64,000 bases of DNA from Flavobacteriaceae bacterium (lineage in GTDB: Bacteria; Bacteroidota; Bacteroidia; Flavobacteriales; Flavobacteriaceae), in assembly GCA_020435965.1 (NCBI GenBank), contig JAGQYS010000019.1, positions 1 to 64,000 on the forward strand. Reading direction: 5' to 3'. The stretch's first letter is position 1. Each line of letters begins with the position of its first letter. The translations under genes and the position numbers were made by a program. The notes beneath the pieces were generated by a model. The model was not told where the DNA came from. It did not search any database and saw only the letters and a program-made list of their open reading frames with translations. This document shows positions 25,468 to 33,059 of the stretch, piece by piece.

Positions 25468-25587
25468 GGTGATTGGGAGCTAACTAAACTAAATTATCCT
25501 AACCAAGCGTACAAGCACAGAACAATAATTGTATATTTGATAGTAAGGAAAATTTCAAGTTTAAATTTTTCGATTGTATCTATTATT

Positions 25588-25968
25588 CTAACCATTTTCT
25601 TGTATATCAAGTATATTAATAGTAAGTGTTGCCTGAGCTGTTAATGTACCATCTGTAACTTCTAAAACAACAGTAATAGATGTATTTTGCTCATAGTCAA
25701 AAGCGCTTGCATTTCCGACATATAGTTCACCTATTGTTTCGTTGATGATGACACTATTTACTGGTGTTTGAGATACTATGGAGTAGGTTAAAGTATCTCC
25801 TTCGGTATCGGTAGCTGCCATACTGGTAATCAAATCTGAAGTTAAGCTTTCAGAAACATTTATCGTTTTATTTTCCAAAACTGGTAATTGATTTTTTTGT
25901 CCATCATCATTACTGCATGATTTAATGGTTGCTACTAAAAACAACACAAAAAATTTAATTGTTTTCAT
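25588..25968 (-). CDS. Cadherin-repeat-like putative lipoprotein
   Basis: A 126-residue exported protein. The hydrophobic N-terminus ends in a Cys (ATIKSCSND) that could be lipidated, although the residues before Cys18 make a poor lipobox. The remainder is one cadherin-like domain (NQLPVLENKTINVSE..., ATDTEGDTLTYSI..., DYEQNTSITVVLEVTDG, ATLTINILDIQEN). Such domains bind calcium and mediate surface adhesion. It ends soon after one domain, much shorter than typical multi-repeat relatives, so it may be a stub or an accessory to the FG-GAP protein encoded 27 bases upstream in the same unit. Confidence 0.72.
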   Translation of the reverse strand: MKTIKFFVLFLVATIKSCSNDDGQKNQLPVLENKTINVSESLTSDLITSMAATDTEGDTLTYSIVSQTPVNSVIINETIGELYVGNASAFDYEQNTSITVVLEVTDGTLTAQATLTINILDIQENG

Positions 25969-25995
25969 AATGTTTTGATTTGGAGTTATATTTTT

Positions 25996-28578
25996 TTACT
26001 CTTTAATAATTCGTTTTGTAATCTCGCTGTCATTAGATTTTATTTTAACTATATATATACCAGAAGATAAACCTGAAATATCATATTGACTTTGTGGCAC
26101 AAAACTTTTTACTAATTGCCCTTGTAATGAGTAGACCTCAACTCTGCCTAAAGTTTCAGTAGTTTCAATTTGGAAATGGTTGTTTGTGGGGTTTGGGAAT
26201 AATGAAATTTGATTTTTGTTAAAACTATAGTTAGATGTACTTAATGTAGAATCATTAATATATCGCTTTGTTGAAATAGTACCAAAACTATTTCCCGAAA
26301 TTAATACGTCTTTTTTATTATCGCCATTAAAATCAGCAATAGCAACAGAACCATCTGTAACACCTGCAAAAGGAAGTCCAGTTAACTCAGTAAAAGAGCC
26401 ACTACCGTCATTTAAGTATAGTTTAGCTACACTTACAGAACCATTATATCCTACAATTAAAATATCAGAATCTGAATCGTTATCGATATCTGTGAATACA
26501 GCATCATTATATCCAACAGCTTGAATGCCTGCTCCTACTATTTCTGAAAAAACTCCAGAACCATTATTACTATATAACTTTGAAGACGGAACATTAGAAT
26601 CGTTATAACCTGAAAGTAATAAATCTTGATCGCCGTCGCTATCGATATCTGAAAAAAGAGATTTCCCAAAAATATTTTCTAAACCAGTACCTGTTACTTC
26701 TGTAAAACCTCCAATACCATTACTTAAATACAATTTTGTAATTGGAACGTAACTAATATCTCTTCCCGAAAGTATAACATCTTTATTGCCATCATTATCG
26801 ATATCAGCAAAAGAAATTGAAGGTGAATCTAAAGCTACAAATGGATTTGAAGAAGTTGCCGAAAATACTCCTAAACCATTATTTAAATAAATTATAGATT
26901 CCAGACTTAAATCACCAGTTCCTATAAGTATTAAATCTAAATCGTTATCATTGTCTATATCTTCAAAAACTGTTGTTCCTGAATAAATTCCGGTAAAAGA
27001 TTGACTCGTTACTTCTGTAAATACTCCACTGCCATTATTTGTGTATAATTTTGAAATGGCATTAGAATCAGTTAACCCAGAAACAAAAAGATCTAAATCG
27101 GAATCGTTATCAACATCTGCAAAAGCAATTGAAGGATTTGAAATATTATCGAAAGTACTTAATGTGTTTTCTGAAAATTGACCAGTTCCATCATTATCAT
27201 ACAATTTTGTAATTCGATTAGTACCGTCATAACCAGCAATTAATAAATCTTGGTCGCCATCATTATCAATATCTGCAAAAACGTTTTTGCTAATAGTTAC
27301 ATTAATAACACTTGTATTGTTGTAAATAGAAGTGAAGTTACCGCTACCGTCGTTTTCATATAAATTGGCTACATTGATAAAAGAAGGGTTATAACCAATA
27401 ATAAGTAAATCATCATCACCATCATCTTCTTTATCAAAAAAAGCTACATTACTGTTACTTGTGCTTGAATAAGCAGGTTCAATAATTACTGCAACTTCTT
27501 CTGTAAAACCTCCAATACCATCGTTTTTATATATTTTTCCTTCTACTGCATTCCCATTATTAGGATTACGCCCAACTAAATAAAAATCTTTATCATTGTC
27601 ACCATCTACATCAGAGAAAACTAATGTACTATTACCTAACCCAATAATATTTGTTGAAGTATCTTCTGTAAAGATTCCTACACCATTATTTAAGTATACT
27701 TTTCCTCCATATCCATCAACAATGATTAAATCTTGGTCACCATCGCTATCTACATCTTCAAATTGAACTCCTGCAAAAAAAGTTGGTGAAATTGAAGTTC
27801 CCACAACTTCTGTAAAAACTCCAGTACCATTATTTGTGTAAAGTTTTGCTCCTGCTGAACCTGTATCAGAAGCTGTTATAAATACATCTTGATCATTATC
27901 GCCATCTATATCTGCAAAATTTATACTTGAGCCGTTATAGGCACCTGAGAAAGAAGTCCCTAATACTTCTGTGAAAACACCAAAGCCATTATTTGTATAC
28001 ATTTTTGTAAATGCATTTCCACTTGCGGATATTCTACCTGTTGTTAGCAAATCTAAATCATTATCGCCATCAACATCTGCTAAAGCATAAGTTCCTTGAT
28101 AAAAAGGCACAATATTAGGATTTGTAATTTCAGAAAATGAACCAGTACCGTTGTTCTCATAAATTTTAGTTACCCAAATGTTACTTGAATTATACCCTGC
28201 TAAGATTAAATCTTTATCTGAATCGCCATCTAAATCTTTTAAAGCAACTTTTCCACCACTAATATTTAATAATGTATTACTCGTATCTTCTGTATAAATA
28301 CCTAAACCATTATTTCTATAAAGAACAGTTCTATAAGTAGTAGTGTTTTGGCTTCCACAAATAACGACATCTAAATCATCATCTCCATCAATATCTCCAT
28401 AAGCAATTGAAGTAGAGTTCATTGCTAAAAATGGATTATTTGTATTTGTTTGAACTTCACTAAATGCTATTTGCGCATTAACACTAAAAGTTAAACATAG
28501 TGTAGTAAAAAGTAATAGTTTTTTACTAACTAGATTCTTACTGATTAAGAATTTGTGAAAACAAGTAAAGTTTTTCAT
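25996..28578 (-). CDS. FG-GAP/VCBS repeat protein with T9SS sorting domain
   Basis: An 860-residue secreted protein: signal peptide (about 1-35, ending SVNAQ), then 14 repeats of about 55-60 residues, each with a calcium-loop core such as FADIDGDNDQDVFITA and a KLYTNNGTGVFTE strand. It ends in a type A T9SS C-terminal domain (about 785-860, ISLFPNPTNNHFQIE...GLSSGIYIVKI). The repeats fit beta-propeller blades like those of integrin alpha chains, so it probably forms two adjoining 7-bladed propellers (inference). It should be exported through the type IX system and anchored at the surface, as a substrate for PorU/PorV encoded later in the window. Confidence 0.9.
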   Translation of the reverse strand: MKNFTCFHKFLISKNLVSKKLLLFTTLCLTFSVNAQIAFSEVQTNTNNPFLAMNSTSIAYGDIDGDDDLDVVICGSQNTTTYRTVLYRNNGLGIYTEDTSNTLLNISGGKVALKDLDGDSDKDLILAGYNSSNIWVTKIYENNGTGSFSEITNPNIVPFYQGTYALADVDGDNDLDLLTTGRISASGNAFTKMYTNNGFGVFTEVLGTSFSGAYNGSSINFADIDGDNDQDVFITASDTGSAGAKLYTNNGTGVFTEVVGTSISPTFFAGVQFEDVDSDGDQDLIIVDGYGGKVYLNNGVGIFTEDTSTNIIGLGNSTLVFSDVDGDNDKDFYLVGRNPNNGNAVEGKIYKNDGIGGFTEEVAVIIEPAYSSTSNSNVAFFDKEDDGDDDLLIIGYNPSFINVANLYENDGSGNFTSIYNNTSVINVTISKNVFADIDNDGDQDLLIAGYDGTNRITKLYDNDGTGQFSENTLSTFDNISNPSIAFADVDNDSDLDLFVSGLTDSNAISKLYTNNGSGVFTEVTSQSFTGIYSGTTVFEDIDNDNDLDLILIGTGDLSLESIIYLNNGLGVFSATSSNPFVALDSPSISFADIDNDGNKDVILSGRDISYVPITKLYLSNGIGGFTEVTGTGLENIFGKSLFSDIDSDGDQDLLLSGYNDSNVPSSKLYSNNGSGVFSEIVGAGIQAVGYNDAVFTDIDNDSDSDILIVGYNGSVSVAKLYLNDGSGSFTELTGLPFAGVTDGSVAIADFNGDNKKDVLISGNSFGTISTKRYINDSTLSTSNYSFNKNQISLFPNPTNNHFQIETTETLGRVEVYSLQGQLVKSFVPQSQYDISGLSSGIYIVKIKSNDSEITKRIIKE

Positions 28579-28618
28579 AATGTTTGGGTTTTAAAATTTA
28601 TATTAATTTTCTGTTTAT

Positions 28619-29074
28619 TTATTCTAATTTGGTTAATAGCATGCCTTTATCTACTTCATCTTTTAAATACACAAAGGTTTTGGTACTTCCTATTTTAATG
28701 GCATCATATTGGGATAAATCAACAAGAATGGCTTTGGTTTTATAATCTCCCGTTGGCAGTGCTTTACTTCCAAAATTGTTGAACAAATCATCTATTTTGT
28801 CATTAATGTTTGTTGGTTCTTTTTGGGGTTTATTTTGTTGCCTAACTACGGCTGTTGTATCCTCAAAAACAGCCAATTCGATGTAGCTCTTTTTAATTAA
28901 ACCCTTTTTATTTTTAAGGTGGTATTTATTTATTACCTGGGCTTCCGTTCGAATTCCTTCTTTTAAAAGTTTTTGTTGGTAAAGCTGCCTATTTACAAAT
29001 ACACCCACCAAAAACAGAAGTATTATGGCTCCTAAAATGCCTGCGCCCCAATAGAGTTTTCTTTTAATTACCAT
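28619..29074 (-). CDS. Membrane-anchored protein of unknown function
   Basis: A 151-residue protein with one N-terminal membrane helix (about 9-28, GAGILGAIILLFLVGVFV) and a soluble rest containing TEAQVINKY and LPTGDYKTKAILVDLSQY. The TEAQVINKY stretch is reminiscent of DUF3592-type modules, but I do not recognise the family with certainty. It lies 7 bases after the 348-residue secreted protein and appears co-transcribed with it. Confidence 0.65.
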   Translation of the reverse strand: MVIKRKLYWGAGILGAIILLFLVGVFVNRQLYQQKLLKEGIRTEAQVINKYHLKNKKGLIKKSYIELAVFEDTTAVVRQQNKPQKEPTNINDKIDDLFNNFGSKALPTGDYKTKAILVDLSQYDAIKIGSTKTFVYLKDEVDKGMLLTKLE

Positions 29075-29081
29075 GGTATCG

Positions 29082-30128
29082 TTATTTTATGTTTTCGCAG
29101 GGGATTAACTCTTGGGTTGTAGAGGTACCTTCATCATTACTGTAACCAGACCCGTTGTATTGCTGATATACCTCAAAGAATCGATACATGGAGCATTCCC
29201 CAGTTTTATTATCCTTAAAAGCAATGGCTGCGGCGCGCTTTCTGCCAACAATAACCCCAGTATATTTTTTAGTAAGGATGGTCCAATCGTTTTCTAAAAG
29301 GTTAATTTTTATCAAGGTTCGGTTGTAGCCTTGTCGTCTACCTTCATCTTCATAGGCCTTTTTTATAATGGCTTCGGCAGTGGCATCATGGGTTACAGCT
29401 TTTGGCATGGTTTTGTTTTTTAAATACTCTCCATATTGTGCTTTTGCTTTAGATTTCACTCCAGCTTCCCCACCCAACTCTTTGTCTACAGCTTCGTACT
29501 TTAGGTAGGTATTTTTTATGATATCTGAATTAGGCATTAATTTTGAAACTGTTTGCCAGTAACGCTTTTGATCTGAAAACCTGTTATAGTGAATGAGCAC
29601 TTCTTGCACAATAGGTGTTTCATCTATAAGAGATTTAAGATTAGGCAAATCTCTACTCAAGGTCATTTCTGAAAATTCTTCTACCACTCGTTGATATCTA
29701 GACATATCAATTGTTGAAATATCTAAAGCCAAAAGTTCTGAAGCATCTTCATTACTTAAACTTTTTGTTCTTGTTATAACATCTAGTTTATCACTAATTT
29801 TAATATTGTTGTAATAATGTTCTTTGTCATTTGCTCTTGTGGTCAAAGTTTTATCTTTAGTGGCTCCACATCTTATTTTTAAATCGGACAATTGTTTTTC
29901 TAAATTTGAGATGTCAAAATCTGGATCTTTTTGTTTGATGCTTTCCAATGAACGCTCTAGCGCTCCTATTTTGCCTTCTGCCGTTTTAAAGAAATTTTGA
30001 TCTAATGCTTTATTAGCCACTTCTATTTGTTTCTCAAAAGCGTTTACAAGTATTTTTGCCCTTGAATTTTGTGCACTCATAAGATGAAGATTTAGGGTTA
30101 GAATAAATAAAAAGCCTATTTTTTTCAT
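29082..30128 (-). CDS. Secreted protein of unknown function
   Basis: A 348-residue exported protein with a signal peptide (about 1-20, LHLMSAQ). It is mostly helical and charged, with a GALERSLESIKQ region and a C-terminal part with NDWTILTKKYTGVIVGRKRAAAIAFKD. No family was recognised. It is upstream of the 151-residue anchored protein in the same orientation. The LytTR two-component pair lies further upstream but is separated by a clear terminator. Confidence 0.65.
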   Translation of the reverse strand: MKKIGFLFILTLNLHLMSAQNSRAKILVNAFEKQIEVANKALDQNFFKTAEGKIGALERSLESIKQKDPDFDISNLEKQLSDLKIRCGATKDKTLTTRANDKEHYYNNIKISDKLDVITRTKSLSNEDASELLALDISTIDMSRYQRVVEEFSEMTLSRDLPNLKSLIDETPIVQEVLIHYNRFSDQKRYWQTVSKLMPNSDIIKNTYLKYEAVDKELGGEAGVKSKAKAQYGEYLKNKTMPKAVTHDATAEAIIKKAYEDEGRRQGYNRTLIKINLLENDWTILTKKYTGVIVGRKRAAAIAFKDNKTGECSMYRFFEVYQQYNGSGYSNDEGTSTTQELIPCENIK

Positions 30129-30163
30129 GATAGTGGGTTATAATGTTTACCCAAAACTCATAA

Positions 30164-30190
30164 AAAAAGCCAGTAGTAACTGGCTTTATA
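30164..30190 (-). terminator. Intrinsic terminator of the LytS/LytTR operon
   Basis: A perfect 9-bp stem AAAGCCAGT (30166-30174) and ACTGGCTTT (30179-30187), followed on the minus strand by TTTTTTTA. It sits after the response-regulator stop and before the secreted-protein gene. Confidence 0.85.
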
Positions 30191-30249
30191 AATAAGTGAC
30201 AAGAAATTATTGATAAGTGCTTATGCTGCTTATAAATATGACATTATAG

Positions 30250-30996
30250 CTATAAATTGTCCAATATTTGAAGGATTTCTGCTTTTTTCCGGTGAGAAAC
30301 TGGAATTTCCTCAAGCGTTTCCATAACCAAACTGCCTCCATTGACCTTATCAAAACGAAGAATCCTGTTAACGTTTATTAAATGTGAGTGATGTGGACGG
30401 ATAAAACCATAAGGACTCAATAATTCTTCGTACTCCTTTAAGGATTTCGAGATAACTATCCTTTTTGTATCATCAATATAAAACTCGGTGTATTGTCCTG
30501 CAGATTCGCAACGAACTATATCGCTTATATTAACAAAGTAAATGGAATTACTGTCTTTTAAAACAATTTTCTTTTCCTTATTGACCATTCTATTCAGGCT
30601 TTGCTGCATGACATGCAACTGCTCGCTTAGATAATTATTCTTTAGTTGCTGTTTTACTTTATTAATAGCATCTATCAGTTCATCTGGCTCAATGGGCTTT
30701 AATAAAAAATCTGTGGCACTAAATTTAAAAGCATCAATGGCGTATTTGTTGTGCGCCGTAATGAAAATAAGGTGAAAGTTTATTTGTTTTAGTTTTAACA
30801 ATAAATCCATACCTGTGCCATCATCTAGTTCTACGTCCAGAAAAACAAGATCTGGATTGGTTTCTGCAATTTTTATTAATCCTGTTGCGACGCCATCGGC
30901 TTCATATAATTCCGTAACATCATCGCAAAAATTGGCAATCATTTGAACAAGACTTGCTCGTATATTGGCTTCATTATCTATTGCTAAAACTCTCAT
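30250..30996 (-). CDS. LytTR-family response regulator
   Basis: A 248-residue response regulator. The receiver domain (about 1-118) has phosphoacceptor Asp54 in LVFLDVELDDG, the conserved Thr in FITAHN and the Lys in FLLKPIE. A LytTR DNA-binding domain follows (about 145-248: KKIVLKDSNSIYFVNISDI..., SHLINVNRILRFDK). It directly follows the kinase gene with no gap, so the two form a cognate pair. Targets are unknown; candidate LytTR direct repeats were not located. Confidence 0.93.
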   Translation of the reverse strand: MRVLAIDNEANIRASLVQMIANFCDDVTELYEADGVATGLIKIAETNPDLVFLDVELDDGTGMDLLLKLKQINFHLIFITAHNKYAIDAFKFSATDFLLKPIEPDELIDAINKVKQQLKNNYLSEQLHVMQQSLNRMVNKEKKIVLKDSNSIYFVNISDIVRCESAGQYTEFYIDDTKRIVISKSLKEYEELLSPYGFIRPHHSHLINVNRILRFDKVNGGSLVMETLEEIPVSHRKKAEILQILDNL

Positions 30997-32829
30997 TTAC
31001 ACATATATTTTGGGCAAAGTAACTATAATCTTGAGACCTCTACCATCTATGGGCTCAATTAATTTATAAAAGGCTTTTGAATTGTTCTGTTTATTGAACA
31101 ATTCCAATCTAGTTTTTACTATTTGCATGGCTCTAGAATTATGCTGCTTTGTATTTTCAGAAGGATTTAACCCTCTACCATTATCTTCTACTATAGCAAT
31201 AAGGTTGGTATTATCAGTTTGAAATGTGATATCTATCTTTCCAGTATAATCAATATCCTTAAAGCCATGCTCTATGGCATTTTCAATAAATGGCTGTAAC
31301 AGCATGCCAGGGATTTGAAGTTCATTTACTTCAAGGTTATTATCTATATGAAATGCATAATCAAATTTTTCTGGGTAGCGCAATTTCTGGATTTCGAGGT
31401 ATTGGGTCAAAAAATCTACTTCTTCCTCAACTGTGGTTAATTCTTCATATGTGCTCTCCAGCGATTGTCGCATGATTTTTGCAAATCGTGAAATGAACAA
31501 GGTTGTTTTTGGGCTTTTTTCTATCAACGAAAGGTTTTGCAACGATGCCATACCGTTGAAGAAAAAATGAGGATTGATGCGTGCTCTGTTTAATCGTTGC
31601 TCGGTTTCCATGATTTTTTGCTTGTTTTTAAGCGAGCGTTGGCGAAAAAAGAAAACTATGGTTAAAATGGCTAATAGACTTAACACTATTAAGAATAGGT
31701 AGCGTTGTTTGGTTTTTTTAAGTTCAAAAATTTTCTGTTCGTTTCGTACCTTATTATATTTCTGTTCCAGTTCATTGACTTTTCCAATCGTTTCAAGATT
31801 CAAAATACTGTCCTTTAATTTGGTGTACATTTTATAAGTGGCAAAAGCTTTGTCAACATTTCCTGCTCCTTGATAAATCTGTGACGCTTCAGAGTACATC
31901 ATCATTCTTGCAGCAGATATTGAAGTATTGGCAGCCAAGGCCGTATCCATCCATTTTATGGCTTCATTGTTTTGCCCTAAACCCAGATGATCCCAAGCTT
32001 TTGACAAATACAACGAAGAAAGGTTTTTATGCCCTTTTATTTTTTTTGCATAATAAATGGAAGAATCTATATAAACCAAGGCTTTTTTTAAATCGCCTCT
32101 ATGGTACGCGCAAGCTTCCTGTACACGATAGACCTTTGTTATTTCATCGTACATATTGTATTTGAAAGCCAATTTCTTGGCTTTGTTGCCAAACATCAAG
32201 CAAGAATCAAGCAGTGTTTTCCGTTCTGTAAGAGTGTATTTATTTTCATATTCAAAAGCCAGCCACCTATAGTATCTTACCAGATTTTCCTCATTTTTCA
32301 AGTTTAAAATCAATTTTTCGGCACGTTTAATATAAAGCCAATTTTTAACATCTTCATTCATTCTGGTAAACAGATAGACTACTTCCTGAATGGCCAAAAC
32401 TTGTTTTTCATCATCATTTTGTTTTTCAGATTCATTCAATGCCTTAAAAGCAAAATCAGATAAATTTTCCAGATCATTGATGGCATGGTAATACAATGCT
32501 TTATGATAGTTCACTTCAAAAGCAAAGTATTCTTTACAACTCGACGTTTTTAAAATATTATCTATTGTATTTAAAATGGAAAGTGCTTTTACAAATTTGG
32601 CTTGGCTTCTATAATACTGAAATTCCAGATTCAAGCCCTTAATAATACAGCCTTCAAATTCAGATTTTTTTAAGGCTTTTGATATTTGAAATATTTTCAA
32701 AGAGTCTGCATCATTATTAAAGTCTATCGTTTCATTATCATAAATTGACTCGCAAAAGCAGCTATTTTGGGAAGTCATGGATAGCGAAAAAAATAGAACA
32801 CTTATTAATAGTATTGCCCTAACCTTCAT
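30997..32829 (-). CDS. LytS-like histidine kinase with TPR sensor region
   Basis: A 610-residue sensor kinase of the His_kinase/LytS class. Signal peptide (about 1-21), a periplasmic TPR-like helical region (about 40-340) with YHKALYYHAINDLENL and KALVYIDSSIYYAKK repeats, a coiled segment, one membrane helix (QRYLFLIVLSLLAILTIVFFF), then RINPHFFFNGM with the phosphoacceptor His, and an ATPase domain with PFIENAIEHGF and EDNGRGL. Such TPR kinases are common in Flavobacteriia; the ligand is not known. It heads the operon with the LytTR regulator. Confidence 0.92.
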   Translation of the reverse strand: MKVRAILLISVLFFSLSMTSQNSCFCESIYDNETIDFNNDADSLKIFQISKALKKSEFEGCIIKGLNLEFQYYRSQAKFVKALSILNTIDNILKTSSCKEYFAFEVNYHKALYYHAINDLENLSDFAFKALNESEKQNDDEKQVLAIQEVVYLFTRMNEDVKNWLYIKRAEKLILNLKNEENLVRYYRWLAFEYENKYTLTERKTLLDSCLMFGNKAKKLAFKYNMYDEITKVYRVQEACAYHRGDLKKALVYIDSSIYYAKKIKGHKNLSSLYLSKAWDHLGLGQNNEAIKWMDTALAANTSISAARMMMYSEASQIYQGAGNVDKAFATYKMYTKLKDSILNLETIGKVNELEQKYNKVRNEQKIFELKKTKQRYLFLIVLSLLAILTIVFFFRQRSLKNKQKIMETEQRLNRARINPHFFFNGMASLQNLSLIEKSPKTTLFISRFAKIMRQSLESTYEELTTVEEEVDFLTQYLEIQKLRYPEKFDYAFHIDNNLEVNELQIPGMLLQPFIENAIEHGFKDIDYTGKIDITFQTDNTNLIAIVEDNGRGLNPSENTKQHNSRAMQIVKTRLELFNKQNNSKAFYKLIEPIDGRGLKIIVTLPKIYV

Positions 32830-32977
32830 TTACTTGCAAAGAATTGAAATATTTAACTAAAATAACGAATCTTCGCTTACTACTACACGATTATCATAGT
32901 ATATATGACAGTGTTTTTTAACATTTTGATAAGTGTCTTAAAAAAATATATAAGTGTACAGATTATTTTTAATTGTA

Positions 32978-33012
32978 TAAAAAATCCTGCTTCAAATTCG
33001 TGAAGCAGGATT
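32978..33012 (-). terminator. Intrinsic terminator of the pdh operon
   Basis: A 12-bp perfect stem AATCCTGCTTCA (32983-32994) with TGAAGCAGGATT (33001-33012), then a T-run on the minus strand, downstream of pdhC. A REP-like element (33025-33050) lies between the stop codon and this terminator. Confidence 0.9.
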
Positions 33013-33024
33013 GATATTGCTATT

Positions 33025-33050
33025 GATTCTGAAACAAGTTCAGAATGACA
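33025..33050 (-). repeat. REP-like palindrome after pdhC
   Basis: ATTCTGAA-ACAAG-TTCAGAAT stem with the TGACA tail. It shares the tail and overall plan of the TCGACTGCGCTC elements but has a different stem and loop. It resembles GTCATTCTGAACTTGTTTCAG-type repeats common in this family (recalled, not searched). Confidence 0.7.
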
Positions 33051-33059
33051 ATTTATTTA

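Noticed and set aside
25441..25587. Small RNA gene between the AraC gene and the cadherin-like gene
   Set aside because: Apart from the terminator hairpin there is no promoter-like box and no further strong structure.
26040..28450. Tandem DNA repeat or CRISPR-like array in the FG-GAP gene
   Set aside because: The periodicity is in the protein (14 repeats with varied codons). DNA units differ in sequence and length, with no conserved direct repeat and spacer pattern.
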